This document shows, piece after piece, positions 8,912 through 18,362 of a stretch of DNA of 64,000 bases (the stretch's first letter is position 1; each line of letters begins with the position of its first letter). The notes under the pieces were generated by a model. It was not told the origin of the DNA. It made no database searches and was given only the letters and a program-made list of their open reading frames with translations. Made by a program: the position numbers and the translations under genes. The DNA comes from Janthinobacterium agaricidamnosum (GTDB lineage Bacteria > Pseudomonadota > Gammaproteobacteria > Burkholderiales > Burkholderiaceae_D): assembly GCF_003667705.1 (NCBI RefSeq), contig NZ_CP033019.1, positions 3,596,001 to 3,660,000 of the forward strand, given 5' to 3'.

Positions 8912-11041
8912 ATGTCGCCCGACCCTACGCTCGATACGAATTGCCTGCTGCTGGCCGAAGCCGAAGGCACGACATTGTTCAGCCACGCGTTGCTCGCGGC
9001 CGTCACGCGCCTGCCCCGTCCCGGCATCGTCATCTTTGTGCACGGCGTCAATTCCGACGGTGAATGGTATGAGCAGGCCGAGCAAGGCCTGTGCGCCGGG
9101 CTGAATGCCCGTCTGAAGCGCCGCGACGAAGACCTGGAGATCCCGGGCCCGGCCGCCGGAAAGATGCAGGCCGCCACTTACGCACGCGAACTGACGGATG
9201 ACGGCTTCCTCAATCCCAAGCGCAATGCCACCACCTTCCTGCAGGCGGACGACGCCAATTCGCCCGTGATCCGCTTTCGCTGGGGCTACAAGGCCAACGG
9301 CGAGGAATTGCAGGCATTCGGCGACGGCATCTATCTCAACGAAAAGAATTACTGGGGCGGCGGGCCGTTCGCCAACGGCTGCAGCGCCCTGCCTGAGCTG
9401 TGGGGCCAGGGCTTGTCCGAGGAACTGTTCCTGTGGATGCATATCCAGCACATGAACCCGACGAATGACCGGCAAGTGTATGCCTGTCCGCCGCGCCCGT
9501 ATTTCGTGTTCGCCGCGTGGCGCCTGGCGCGTCTCGTACAATCGATCAGGGCATGCCAGCACGATGCGCCCGTCACCATCGTCTGCCATAGCCAGGGCAA
9601 TATGGTGGCCATAGCGGCCGCCTTTCTCGGCGAAACGCTGGGCGCTTCTGCCGTGGCCGACTCCTATGTGCTATGCAACCCGCCCTACAGTCTGCTCGAC
9701 AGCAATTTCACGGAAAACTGGGTCAGCGGCCATCTGAAGGATGAGCATGGCAATACGGGCCGGCAAAAGTACGCGGCGCGCACGCAAACCTTGAAAGCGT
9801 TTTTCAACATCCTGCGCACCCGCACGGCAATGCAGCAGGATGCCGCCTTTGTCGACGAGTGCAGCGCGAATCGCAAGCCTGCACGCAAGGACAGCTATAC
9901 GGCCGCGTTCGACCACGCAGACTACGGCTTGCATGGCTCCACCTATGGCCGGGTTACCTTGTATTTTAATCCGCACGACCAGGTGATTTCCGCCACGCCC
10001 GTGCAGGGCATAGGCTGGCGCGGCATGTCGGCACAGGAAATTGCCGATACGGGCGGCGAAGGGATCTTCACCCAGCGCGTGTTTGCGCAAAATCACCTTG
10101 TCGGCCAGGAAGATGAGAAGGACTACGATATCTGGCAGCGCAATGGCCAGCCCTTGACGCCGGACAGCCTCGATTTCTGGCACCCGCGCTCGCTGGTCGC
10201 CGAGTACTCGATCGAAAAGGGCATGCGGGCCAGCAAAGGCATCGGCCGCAAGATACTGACCTTTCTGTTTGCGCCCATCGTCATCATTCTCGCCAAGACT
10301 GCCGGCACGCGCATCAACGCCCTGCCGCCCAAGACCTGGCGGCTGCCGATGAAGGCGCCCAGGCTGCCCGAGCCCTTCCTGCCGCATTCGAAACGCTTTG
10401 CCGATACGAGCGAACAATTTGACGAAGACTGCGATGCCCCCGCCGACTCCCTGCACAAGGAACGCGCCGCCGACGCCGATGACGCGTTTGCGCCCTACCG
10501 TTCCCAGGGCAAGGGCGATGCGCAGACCGAGGCGGCGCTGCGCTACGAACAGGATGGCATGCTGCGCATGCAGGCCAGGCGCGACGGCTGGGTCGAAAAA
10601 GGCAAGACTGTGACGGCGGTGGACGAGCCGGAGGAGGCTAGCAAGGAATTCAATGCCTGGCGCAAGAACGAAATCCAGAGCTACCTGGCCGCCAATATCG
10701 ACACCCACGCCACCGATCACTCGACCATCATGACCAATCCCGAGCATGCGGAAAAGGCGCTGGCGTATGACGTGGCGGTGGGGGTGTGCACGATCAGGCG
10801 GGAGGAACTGCAGGAATTAAGGGTTGCGGCGGATTGGAGCCTGTTGAAAGGCGCATCTTTCGAGTCTGGAGAGTTCTTTGAATACTACGACAATGGCACA
10901 TTTAAAAATGTATCTTTATTTACATGGGCAAATGACAAAGACAGCCCTGCCAGAAAACCAAAAAACATCGTTGACGAGCGCCAGAATGCCAGGCCTGCCG
11001 ACCCTTCCACCAACTTTGCACTGAGGACTGACGGTGCGTAA
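8912..11041 (+). CDS. Tle3-like type VI lipase effector (DUF3274 region)
   Basis: A 709-residue alpha/beta-hydrolase. The N-terminus carries the oxyanion-side motif FVHGVNSDGEWY (H44) and the nucleophile elbow VCHSQGNM with Ser227; the usual G-x-S-x-G begins with Cys here. An acidic candidate is D356 in YFNPHDQV. The pattern matches the Tle3 antibacterial phospholipase family, whose C-terminal region is DUF3274. A short hydrophobic stretch (FLFAPIVIILAKTAG, about 452-466) lies in the C-terminal half. A GGAG ribosome site precedes the ATG. The last 60 codons are clearly more AT-rich than the rest. The gene overlaps the next, Tla3-like gene by 8 nt. No vgrG, PAAR or secretion-machinery gene is in the window. 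Confidence 0.82.
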   Translation: MSPDPTLDTNCLLLAEAEGTTLFSHALLAAVTRLPRPGIVIFVHGVNSDGEWYEQAEQGLCAGLNARLKRRDEDLEIPGPAAGKMQAATYARELTDDGFLNPKRNATTFLQADDANSPVIRFRWGYKANGEELQAFGDGIYLNEKNYWGGGPFANGCSALPELWGQGLSEELFLWMHIQHMNPTNDRQVYACPPRPYFVFAAWRLARLVQSIRACQHDAPVTIVCHSQGNMVAIAAAFLGETLGASAVADSYVLCNPPYSLLDSNFTENWVSGHLKDEHGNTGRQKYAARTQTLKAFFNILRTRTAMQQDAAFVDECSANRKPARKDSYTAAFDHADYGLHGSTYGRVTLYFNPHDQVISATPVQGIGWRGMSAQEIADTGGEGIFTQRVFAQNHLVGQEDEKDYDIWQRNGQPLTPDSLDFWHPRSLVAEYSIEKGMRASKGIGRKILTFLFAPIVIILAKTAGTRINALPPKTWRLPMKAPRLPEPFLPHSKRFADTSEQFDEDCDAPADSLHKERAADADDAFAPYRSQGKGDAQTEAALRYEQDGMLRMQARRDGWVEKGKTVTAVDEPEEASKEFNAWRKNEIQSYLAANIDTHATDHSTIMTNPEHAEKALAYDVAVGVCTIRREELQELRVAADWSLLKGASFESGEFFEYYDNGTFKNVSLFTWANDKDSPARKPKNIVDERQNARPADPSTNFALRTDGA

Positions 11042-12500
11042 GTTCATTGCCACGCCGCGCCAGCGACTGGTCTGGGCGCTCACCACATTTCTCTTCGTCA
11101 TTTTCCTGGCACTTTGGTCCATCTGGCCGGAATATGCCGGTCACCAGTACGCCCATTCACCTGGAGACCTCATGAAACAGTTCCTCGCGCTGCCCATGCT
11201 CGCCGCTTTCTCCATGTTTGCGCTATTGACGGCCTGCGCCGTGAAACCTGCACAGAAAGAAGACGATCTCCCACCAATCACGGCCCACGTTCCTTTCCGG
11301 GCACAAGTGGTGGGACTGCAGTGGCTCAATCCGCTGCAGCGGCTCGACTATCCGACCGAGTGGCAGTTGCTCTGGACGCTCGGCCTGGCCAAACCCAACA
11401 AGAATGACGATATGGTCAGGACGGATCCCAGGGGTTTCAGCACCCTGCAGGCCGTCGCCCCCATTGCCCACGATATCAATGGCAGGGAAACGTTCAAGGG
11501 CTATCACCATAAGTATCTGCGCGAGCTGATGACCAATTTTCACGACATTTACTATTCCAGCCCCACCTACTTCTACCACGTCTATCCCAAGGATCAAAAA
11601 CAGAACTGGCGTGAACTGGCAGGCATCCGCGTGGAATATGCCCTGCCTGAAGGGAAATTCGATCTGGCAGAAGTACACCAATTCACGCAGCAAACCATCA
11701 CCGACACCTTCAGCATCGGCAACACCCACTTCCCCACCCTCTGGACCCGCGCCACCCCGCCCGACGTGCGCATCACCCTGGGCGGCAACAATGCGGGCTT
11801 CGTCTCCCTGCAAGCCGCGCTGGCCTACCTGGAAGCGCATCCGCAGCAAACCGTATGGGTCATGAACTGGGACGCGCCGAGCCGGCCAAAAACCATGCAG
11901 ATCAATGAAAACCTCGTGCTGCTGGTGCTGGCCGGCCCTGATTACAAAACGGAGCGGGCGGCGCTGGCGTGGATAGGCTATCCGGCCGCGCGCAAGGTGG
12001 CCGATTTTGAAACGGGCAAGGACAAGCCTCCACGCGCCGTGCAGGCGTGGCAGGCCGTGTTTGCCGAAGCGGCGCGCCAGGGCGGCAAGACGGAAGAAGA
12101 GATCGGCTACGTCATCCACGACGCCAACAAGACCTTGCCCACCTCCTCCGACCGGCTGCGCCAGCTTGCGCATGCCTTGAGCCTGGAAGTGCAGGGCTTC
12201 GACTTCCTGCCGCAGACTTTCAATACCCCGGCCCTGCTGGGCGAAATGGGCGCCGGCACGGCGCTGACCAATGTCGCTCTGGGCATCGCCCATGCCAACC
12301 ACGTCGGCCAGCCCGTGCTGGTGGCGGGCACCAGCGATCCTGCCAGCGTCACTGGCGTGCTGGTGTCGCCGCCGGCCATCGTGCGCCCCATCAAGCACGA
12401 CCAGCCGTGGTTCCGCGCGCGCGGCGAAAACCATGCCTACCTGCCGTGGTGGGGTATCCGCCACGACGCGGCGGACACTATGCGGGGTTATTCCGATTGA
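11034..12500 (+). CDS. Tla3-like type VI lipase adaptor (DUF2875)
   Basis: A 488-residue partner of the preceding lipase. The body starts PFRAQVVGLQWLNPLQRLDYP and the C-terminal third has a thiolase-like run (MGAGTALTNVALGIAHA, then LPWWGIRHDA). This fits the DUF2875/Tla3 family, which loads Tle3 onto its VgrG carrier in Pseudomonas. The GTG at 11034 overlaps tle3 by 8 nt and has GAGGA upstream. An in-frame ATG at 11172 also has GGAGA upstream; it would start a shorter protein whose N-terminus looks like a lipoprotein signal (ending LLTAC). With the long form there are two hydrophobic N-terminal segments (about 12-34 and 50-68). Confidence 0.78.
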   Translation: MRKFIATPRQRLVWALTTFLFVIFLALWSIWPEYAGHQYAHSPGDLMKQFLALPMLAAFSMFALLTACAVKPAQKEDDLPPITAHVPFRAQVVGLQWLNPLQRLDYPTEWQLLWTLGLAKPNKNDDMVRTDPRGFSTLQAVAPIAHDINGRETFKGYHHKYLRELMTNFHDIYYSSPTYFYHVYPKDQKQNWRELAGIRVEYALPEGKFDLAEVHQFTQQTITDTFSIGNTHFPTLWTRATPPDVRITLGGNNAGFVSLQAALAYLEAHPQQTVWVMNWDAPSRPKTMQINENLVLLVLAGPDYKTERAALAWIGYPAARKVADFETGKDKPPRAVQAWQAVFAEAARQGGKTEEEIGYVIHDANKTLPTSSDRLRQLAHALSLEVQGFDFLPQTFNTPALLGEMGAGTALTNVALGIAHANHVGQPVLVAGTSDPASVTGVLVSPPAIVRPIKHDQPWFRARGENHAYLPWWGIRHDAADTMRGYSD

Positions 12501-12621
12501 GTCCGAAGGCGACGCACATGACATGGCGTCAAACGCAACAACAAAATGCAAGTGATGCGCCTTCCGCCATACCATATCCCTCGGTACCATGTGGTGACCC
12601 TATTCGAGGATCCGCCACGCC

Positions 12622-14079
12622 ATGCCTTCACAATCCAAAACCGCTCCATCCAACCAGCAGGCCACCGAGGCCGCTGGCGCCAAGCCGCCCGTGCGCGGCG
12701 CCCTTGCCAGCCTGTCCCTGTCGATGCTGCTGCCCGCGCTGGGCACCAGCATCGCCAACGTGGCCCTGCCCGACATGGCCAGGGCCCTGCATGCGCCGTT
12801 CCAGGACGTGCAATGGATCGTGCTGGCCTACCTGCTGGCCATCACCGCGCTGATCGTCAGCGTGGGCCGCCTCGGCGACATGATCGGCCGGCGCCGCCTG
12901 CTGCTGGCCGGCATCGCCCTGTTCGCCGCCGCCTCCATCCTGTGCGCCTTGGCGCCCACCCTGTGGCTGCTGGTCGCCGCGCGCGCCCTGCAGGGCCTGG
13001 GCGCTGCCGTCATGATGGCGCTGACCATGGCCTTTGTCGGCAGCATCGTGCCCAAGGCGCAGACGGGCAGCGCCATGGGCCTGCTCGGTACCATGTCGGC
13101 AGTCGGCACCACGCTCGGGCCCGCGCTGGGGGGCCTGCTGATCGCGCGCTTCGGCTGGCAATCCATCTTCCTCGTCAACGTGCCGCTTGCCGGCGTGGCG
13201 CTGCTGATGGTCTGGCGCTTCCTGCCGGCCGACCAGCACGGCGCGCACGCCAAGCGGCCCGTCTTCGACCACCGCGGCACCTTGCTGCTGGCGCTGACCC
13301 TGGCCGCGTACGCGCTGGCCATGACCCTGGGGCACGGCCATTTCGGCATGCGCAACGTGGCGCTGCTGCTGGCCGCCTGCGTGGGCGGCGCCCTGTTCGT
13401 GTATGTGGAACTGAAGGCGCCGGCGCCGCTGATCCGCCTGGCCATGCTGCGCGCGCCCGTGCTCAGCGCGGGCCTGGCGACCAGCATGCTGGTGTCGACG
13501 GTCATGATGTCGACCCTGGTGGTCGGTCCCTTCTACCTGGCGCACGGCCTGTGTCTGGGCACGGCCGTCACCGGCATGGTGCTGGCGGCCGGACCGCTGG
13601 TGGCGGCGTTCTGCGGCGTGCCGTCCGGCTGGCTGGTGGACCGCTACGGCGCGCAGCGCATGGGCGGCGCGGGCCTGTGCGGCGCGGCCGCCGCCTGCCT
13701 GGCGCTGTCGCTGATGCCCGCCAGCCTGGGCATCCCCGGCTACGTCGCACCGATCATGCTGCTCACGGCCAGCTACGCGCTGTTCCAGGCGGCCAACAAT
13801 ACGGCCGTGATGGGCGACATCGTCCCCGACCAGCGCGGCCTCATTTCCGGCATGCTCAATCTGTCGCGCAATCTGGGCCTCGTCACGGGCGCCTCCGTGA
13901 TGGGCGCCGTCTTCGCCGCCGGCGCTGGCGATATCGCCGGCGCCCGGCCAGCCGCCATGATCCGTGGCATGCACGCTACCTTTGCCGTCGCCAGCGCGCT
14001 GATACTCGCCGCGCTGGCCATTTTCGCGCTCGGCCGCGTCCTGGCCAAGCCCCCTACGTCTTCTGGAGACCCCGCATGA
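12622..14079 (+). CDS. MFS drug transporter (DHA2/EmrB-QacA type)
   Basis: A 485-residue polytopic membrane protein. It has the MFS motif A region (GRLGDMIGRRRLLL), motif B (ALQGLGAAVMMAL) and the antiporter motif C region (GTTLGPALGGLL). These place it with proton-driven multidrug exporters of the DHA2 group. A GAGG ribosome site precedes the ATG. Its stop overlaps the start of the adaptor gene (ATGA), making it the first gene of a four-gene efflux operon. It is unusual that an MFS gene heads an RND operon rather than using its own EmrA-type adaptor. Confidence 0.92.
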   Translation: MPSQSKTAPSNQQATEAAGAKPPVRGALASLSLSMLLPALGTSIANVALPDMARALHAPFQDVQWIVLAYLLAITALIVSVGRLGDMIGRRRLLLAGIALFAAASILCALAPTLWLLVAARALQGLGAAVMMALTMAFVGSIVPKAQTGSAMGLLGTMSAVGTTLGPALGGLLIARFGWQSIFLVNVPLAGVALLMVWRFLPADQHGAHAKRPVFDHRGTLLLALTLAAYALAMTLGHGHFGMRNVALLLAACVGGALFVYVELKAPAPLIRLAMLRAPVLSAGLATSMLVSTVMMSTLVVGPFYLAHGLCLGTAVTGMVLAAGPLVAAFCGVPSGWLVDRYGAQRMGGAGLCGAAAACLALSLMPASLGIPGYVAPIMLLTASYALFQAANNTAVMGDIVPDQRGLISGMLNLSRNLGLVTGASVMGAVFAAGAGDIAGARPAAMIRGMHATFAVASALILAALAIFALGRVLAKPPTSSGDPA

Positions 14080-15212
14080 TGCGCCCCCGTCCGATCCCGT
14101 CCCTGCCCTTCCCACTGCTGCTGGCCCTGGCCTGCAGCGCCACTTTATCCGGCTGCGGCCGTTCCCAGGCCGCGCCTGGCGGCCTGCCGCCCAAGCCCAC
14201 CGTGTCCGTGGCCCTGCCCGAATCGTCGATGGTGCAGGCAAGCCTCGACTACACGGGCCGCATCGAACCATCGCAGCGCGTGGAAGTACGCTCGCGCGTA
14301 TCGGGCTACTTGCAGCAAATCGCGTTTCGCGATGGCCAGCAGGTCAAGGCCGGCGATGCGCTGTTCGTCATCGACCCGCGCCCCTTCGCGGCGGCGCGCG
14401 ACCGCGCCCGAGCCAGCCTGGCCCAGGCCCATGCGCGCAGCAAGCTGGCCACGGCCCAGTTCGAACGCAGCAGCCGGCTGCAGCAGACGGGCGCGGCCAG
14501 CACCGAGGAGCTGGAACGGGCGCGCGGCGAGCTGGAAGGCGCGCAGGCGGCCGTCATGCTGAGCCAGGCGGAATTGCGCAGCGCCGAACTGGAACTGTCC
14601 TTCACCACCATGCGCGCGCCCATCGCCGGCACGGTGTCGGACCGCCGCGTCGACGTCGGCAACTACGTGGCCGGCGGCGCCGCGCAAAGTGGCGTGCTGA
14701 CCACCATCGTCGCGCACAGCCCCGTGCGCGCCACGGTCGACCTGTCGGAAGCGGATTTCCAGCGCCTGCGCCAGCACAGCAGGCTGCCGTCCAAGGTGCA
14801 GCTGGCGCTCGACGGCGGCGGCCCCGCCCAGGAAGCCAGCGTCGATTTTGTCGACAACGAGATCAGCGTCCGCTCGGGCACGGTGCGCCTGCGCGCCAGC
14901 CTGGCCAACGCCGACCACGCCGTCATGCCGGGCAGCTTTGCGCGCGTGCGCATTCCTGTCGGCGCGGCGCAAGAGCGCCTGCTGGTGCCCGACGCCGCCA
15001 TCCTCAGCGACCAGAACAAAAAGATGGTGTTCATCGTGGACGCGGCGGGCAAGGTGGCGCCGCGCAAGCTGGAACTGGGCGGCCTGCAGGGCGACAAGCA
15101 GATCGTGCTGTCCGGCCTCGGACCGCAGGAGCGGGTCATCGTCTCCGGCGCGGCCAAGGTGCGCCCAGGCGACCAGGTGCTCGTGGCCGCTCCCCGCGCC
15201 AGCGGCGCATAA
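14076..15212 (+). CDS. RND efflux periplasmic adaptor (membrane fusion lipoprotein)
   Basis: A 378-residue AcrA/MexA-type adaptor. The N-terminus has a lipoprotein signal with the lipobox LSGC at about residues 24-27. Next come the barrel-sandwich half-motif (GRIEPSQRVEVRSRVSGYL), a coiled-coil hairpin (about 95-165) and the second half-motif (TMRAPIAGTVSDRRVDVG). It should bridge the inner-membrane pump and the outer-membrane channel. The ATG at 14076 overlaps the MFS stop by 4 nt; a second ATG follows immediately. The RND gene starts 10 nt after its stop. Confidence 0.93.
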   Translation: MMRPRPIPSLPFPLLLALACSATLSGCGRSQAAPGGLPPKPTVSVALPESSMVQASLDYTGRIEPSQRVEVRSRVSGYLQQIAFRDGQQVKAGDALFVIDPRPFAAARDRARASLAQAHARSKLATAQFERSSRLQQTGAASTEELERARGELEGAQAAVMLSQAELRSAELELSFTTMRAPIAGTVSDRRVDVGNYVAGGAAQSGVLTTIVAHSPVRATVDLSEADFQRLRQHSRLPSKVQLALDGGGPAQEASVDFVDNEISVRSGTVRLRASLANADHAVMPGSFARVRIPVGAAQERLLVPDAAILSDQNKKMVFIVDAAGKVAPRKLELGGLQGDKQIVLSGLGPQERVIVSGAAKVRPGDQVLVAAPRASGA

Positions 15213-15221
15213 GGAGCGGCC

Positions 15222-18200
15222 ATGCGCTTTTCCCAATTTTTCATCCGCCGTCCCGTGTTCGCCATCGTGCTGTCGATCCTCATCACCCTGGTGGGCGCGG
15301 TGTCGGCCATGCGCCTGCCGATCTCGGAGTTTCCCGAGATCGTGCCGCCCACGGTGACGGTGAAGGCCAGCTATCCGGGCGCCTCGGCGCAGGAAATCGC
15401 CGATACGGTCGCCGCGCCGATCGAACAGGAAATCAACGGCGTCGACGGCATGCTCTACATGTCCTCGCAATCGGTGGGCGACGGCAAGCTGACCATCAGC
15501 GTGGTGTTCAAGCCGGGCACCGACATCGAACAGGCGCAGTCGCTGGTGCAGAACCGCGTGGCGGTGGCCGAAGCGCGCCTGCCCGACGCCGTGCGCCGGC
15601 TGGGTCTGGCCGTCAAGAAGGCCTCGCCCGACCAGCTGATGGTAGTGCTGTTCGATTCGCCGAAAGGCACGCGCGACCAGCAGTACATCTCCAACTTCAT
15701 CGGCACCGCCGTCAAGGACCAGCTGGCCCGCATCGAAGGCGTCGGCGATATCTACACGCGCGGCGCGCGCGACTTCTCGATGCGCATCTGGCTCGATCCG
15801 GCGCGCGTGGCCTCGCTGGGCCTGAGCGCGCCGGAAGTGATCGCGGCGGTACGGCAAGCCAACTCGCAGGTCGCCGCCGGGGTATTGAACCAGCCGCCCA
15901 GCGGCAGCGATGGCGCCTACCAGGTGCAGGTGCAGGCGCAAAGCCGCTTGCGCGACGTGGCCGAATTCGAGGCCATCATCGTCGCCGCCCATGCCGACGG
16001 CGGCGTGGTGCGCCTGCGCGACGTGGCGCGCGTCGAGATGGGCGCGCAGGATTACGCGGAAAGCGGCTTTGTCGACAACCGCACGGCCATCGCGCTGAGC
16101 ATCAGCCTGCTGCCCGGCTCGAACGCGCTGGCCACCGGCGACCGCGTGCTGGCGCTGCTGGCCAAAATGGAAGCCGATTTCCCGCAGGACGTCGCCTACC
16201 ATGCCTATTACAATCCGACCGAATTCATCCGTTCCTCGATCGACAAGGTGCGCGACACCATCTTCGAGGCGGCACTGCTGGTGTGCCTGGCCATGCTGCT
16301 GTTCCTCGGCTCGTGGCGCGCCGCCATCATTCCCATCCTGGCCATTCCCGTGTCCCTGGTCGGCACCTTCACGGTGCTGGCCGCGATGGGCTATTCCCTC
16401 AATACGCTGTCGCTGTTCGGCCTGGTGCTGGCGATCGGCATCGTCGTCGATGACGCCATCGTGGTGGTGGAAAACGTCGAGCGCCACATGGAGGACGGCA
16501 TGAGCCCCGTCGCCGCGGCGCAGCGCAGCATGAACGAGGTGGGCTTCGCGCTGGTCGCCATCGCGCTGGTGCTGGTGGCCGTGTTCGTGCCAACGGCCTT
16601 CATCGATGGCATCTCCGGCATGTTCTACCGCCAGTTCGCCGTCACCATCGCCGCCTCCACCGTGATCTCGGCACTGGTCTCGCTGACGCTGTCGCCGGCC
16701 CTGGCCGCGCTGCTGCTCAAGCCGCAGCACGATGCCAACAGCCTGGGCGCGCGCTGGATGGCCATCTTCAACCGCGGCTTTTCCCGCCTGACGGGCGGCT
16801 ACGTGCAACTGACCGGGCGCATCCTCTCGCGGCGCTGGCTGATGCTGCCCGCGTATCTCGTGCTGGCGGGTCTGACCCTGTGGCGCCTGGACGCGACGCC
16901 GCGCGGCTTCGTGCCGCAGTTGGACCGCGGCTATGCCATCGTCTCGATCCAGCTGCCGGCCGGCTCGACCCTGGCGCGCACCAGCGCAGTGGTGCAGGAC
17001 GTCACGGCACGCCTGATGAGCCACCCCGGCGTGGCCCACACGGCCGCCTTCGTCGGCACCGACGGCGCCACGTTTACGTCGGCGCCCAACACGGCCGTCA
17101 TCTTCACCATGTTCAAGGACTTCGGCGCGCGCGCCAGCAGTGGCCTGGACGGGCCGGCCATGCTGGGCGCCCTGCGCGGCAAGCTGGCGCCCATCAGCGC
17201 GGCGCGCGTGATGGTGATACCGCCGCCTTCCGTGCGCGGCATCGGCACCGGCGGCGGCTTCAAGCTGATGCTGCGCGACACGGGCGGCCTGGGACCGCAA
17301 GCCTTGCAGGCGGCCGCGCGCGGCATCGCCGAGGAAGCGGGGAAACTGCCCTCGGTGACGGGCGCCTTCACGCCGTTCAACGCCATGAGCCCGCAGATCA
17401 AGGTTGAACTGGACAGCACCAGGGCCGAATACCTGGGCGTGCCGCCGCTGCGCATCAACGAGACCCTGCAAAGCTACCTGGCACCCGTGTTTGTCAACGA
17501 CATGAACCTGATGGGCCGGGTCTGGCGCGTCACCGCACAGGCGGACGCGCCCTACCGGCGCAGCGTGGCCGACCTGGCCGCACTCAAGACGCGCACCGCC
17601 AGCGGCGACATGGTCCCGCTGGGCAGCGTGGCCACCTTCAGCGAAGGCACGGCGCCGTTCCGCGTGCCGCGCTACAACCTGTATCCCGCCGCCGAAATCC
17701 AGGGCAGCACCAGGCCCGGCTACTCCACGGGGCAGACCATCGCCGCGATGGAAGAACTGCTCAAGGCTCGCCTGCCGGCCGGCTTCGACTACGAGTGGAC
17801 GGAACTGGCGCTGCAGGAAAAACACGCGGGCGCCAGCACCGGCATGGTGCTGGGACTGGCCGTTCTGCTGGTGTATCTGCTGCTGGCGGCCCTGTTTGAA
17901 AGCTGGCTGCTGCCCCTGTCCGTCGTGCTGATCGTGCCCAGCTGCGTGCTGGCCACGCTGATCGGCGTGTCGTGGCGCGGCCTGGACAACAACGTGCTGA
18001 CGCAGATCAGCATCGTGGTGCTGATCGGCCTGGCCGCCAAGAACGCCATCCTGATCGTCGAATTCGCGCGCCAGGCGATGGCGGCCGGCGCCGACGCGCG
18101 CGCAGCGGCCATCGCCGCCGCCCGCACGCGCTTGCGTCCCATCCTGATGACGTCGCTGGCTTTCCTGCTGGGTGCGATACCGCTGATGCTGTCTTCCGGT

Positions 18201-18362
18201 GCGGGCGCGGAGATGCGCCAATCGATGGGCACGGCCGTCTTCGCCGGCATGCTGGGCGTGACCTTGTCGGGCCTGTTGTTTACACCCTTGTTTTTCACCT
18301 TGCTGAGCAGGCGCCGCGCGGCGCCGGCCACGCACACGGTCGCGCTGGGAGAAGCCGCATGA
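15222..18362 (+). CDS. RND multidrug efflux pump, HAE1/AcrB family
   Basis: A 1046-residue inner-membrane proton antiporter of normal family length. It starts MRFSQFFIRRPVFAIVLS and shows the GIVVDDAIVVVENVER motif of TM4, whose aspartate pair relays protons. The C-terminal GLAAKNAILIVEFARQ and RLRPILMTSLAFLLGAIPLM stretches are also typical. It has two large periplasmic loops and 12 predicted membrane helices. The start follows AAGGAGCGGCC. It is translationally coupled to the outer-membrane gene (ATGA overlap). The substrate range cannot be read from sequence. Confidence 0.95.
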   Translation: MRFSQFFIRRPVFAIVLSILITLVGAVSAMRLPISEFPEIVPPTVTVKASYPGASAQEIADTVAAPIEQEINGVDGMLYMSSQSVGDGKLTISVVFKPGTDIEQAQSLVQNRVAVAEARLPDAVRRLGLAVKKASPDQLMVVLFDSPKGTRDQQYISNFIGTAVKDQLARIEGVGDIYTRGARDFSMRIWLDPARVASLGLSAPEVIAAVRQANSQVAAGVLNQPPSGSDGAYQVQVQAQSRLRDVAEFEAIIVAAHADGGVVRLRDVARVEMGAQDYAESGFVDNRTAIALSISLLPGSNALATGDRVLALLAKMEADFPQDVAYHAYYNPTEFIRSSIDKVRDTIFEAALLVCLAMLLFLGSWRAAIIPILAIPVSLVGTFTVLAAMGYSLNTLSLFGLVLAIGIVVDDAIVVVENVERHMEDGMSPVAAAQRSMNEVGFALVAIALVLVAVFVPTAFIDGISGMFYRQFAVTIAASTVISALVSLTLSPALAALLLKPQHDANSLGARWMAIFNRGFSRLTGGYVQLTGRILSRRWLMLPAYLVLAGLTLWRLDATPRGFVPQLDRGYAIVSIQLPAGSTLARTSAVVQDVTARLMSHPGVAHTAAFVGTDGATFTSAPNTAVIFTMFKDFGARASSGLDGPAMLGALRGKLAPISAARVMVIPPPSVRGIGTGGGFKLMLRDTGGLGPQALQAAARGIAEEAGKLPSVTGAFTPFNAMSPQIKVELDSTRAEYLGVPPLRINETLQSYLAPVFVNDMNLMGRVWRVTAQADAPYRRSVADLAALKTRTASGDMVPLGSVATFSEGTAPFRVPRYNLYPAAEIQGSTRPGYSTGQTIAAMEELLKARLPAGFDYEWTELALQEKHAGASTGMVLGLAVLLVYLLLAALFESWLLPLSVVLIVPSCVLATLIGVSWRGLDNNVLTQISIVVLIGLAAKNAILIVEFARQAMAAGADARAAAIAAARTRLRPILMTSLAFLLGAIPLMLSSGAGAEMRQSMGTAVFAGMLGVTLSGLLFTPLFFTLLSRRRAAPATHTVALGEAA

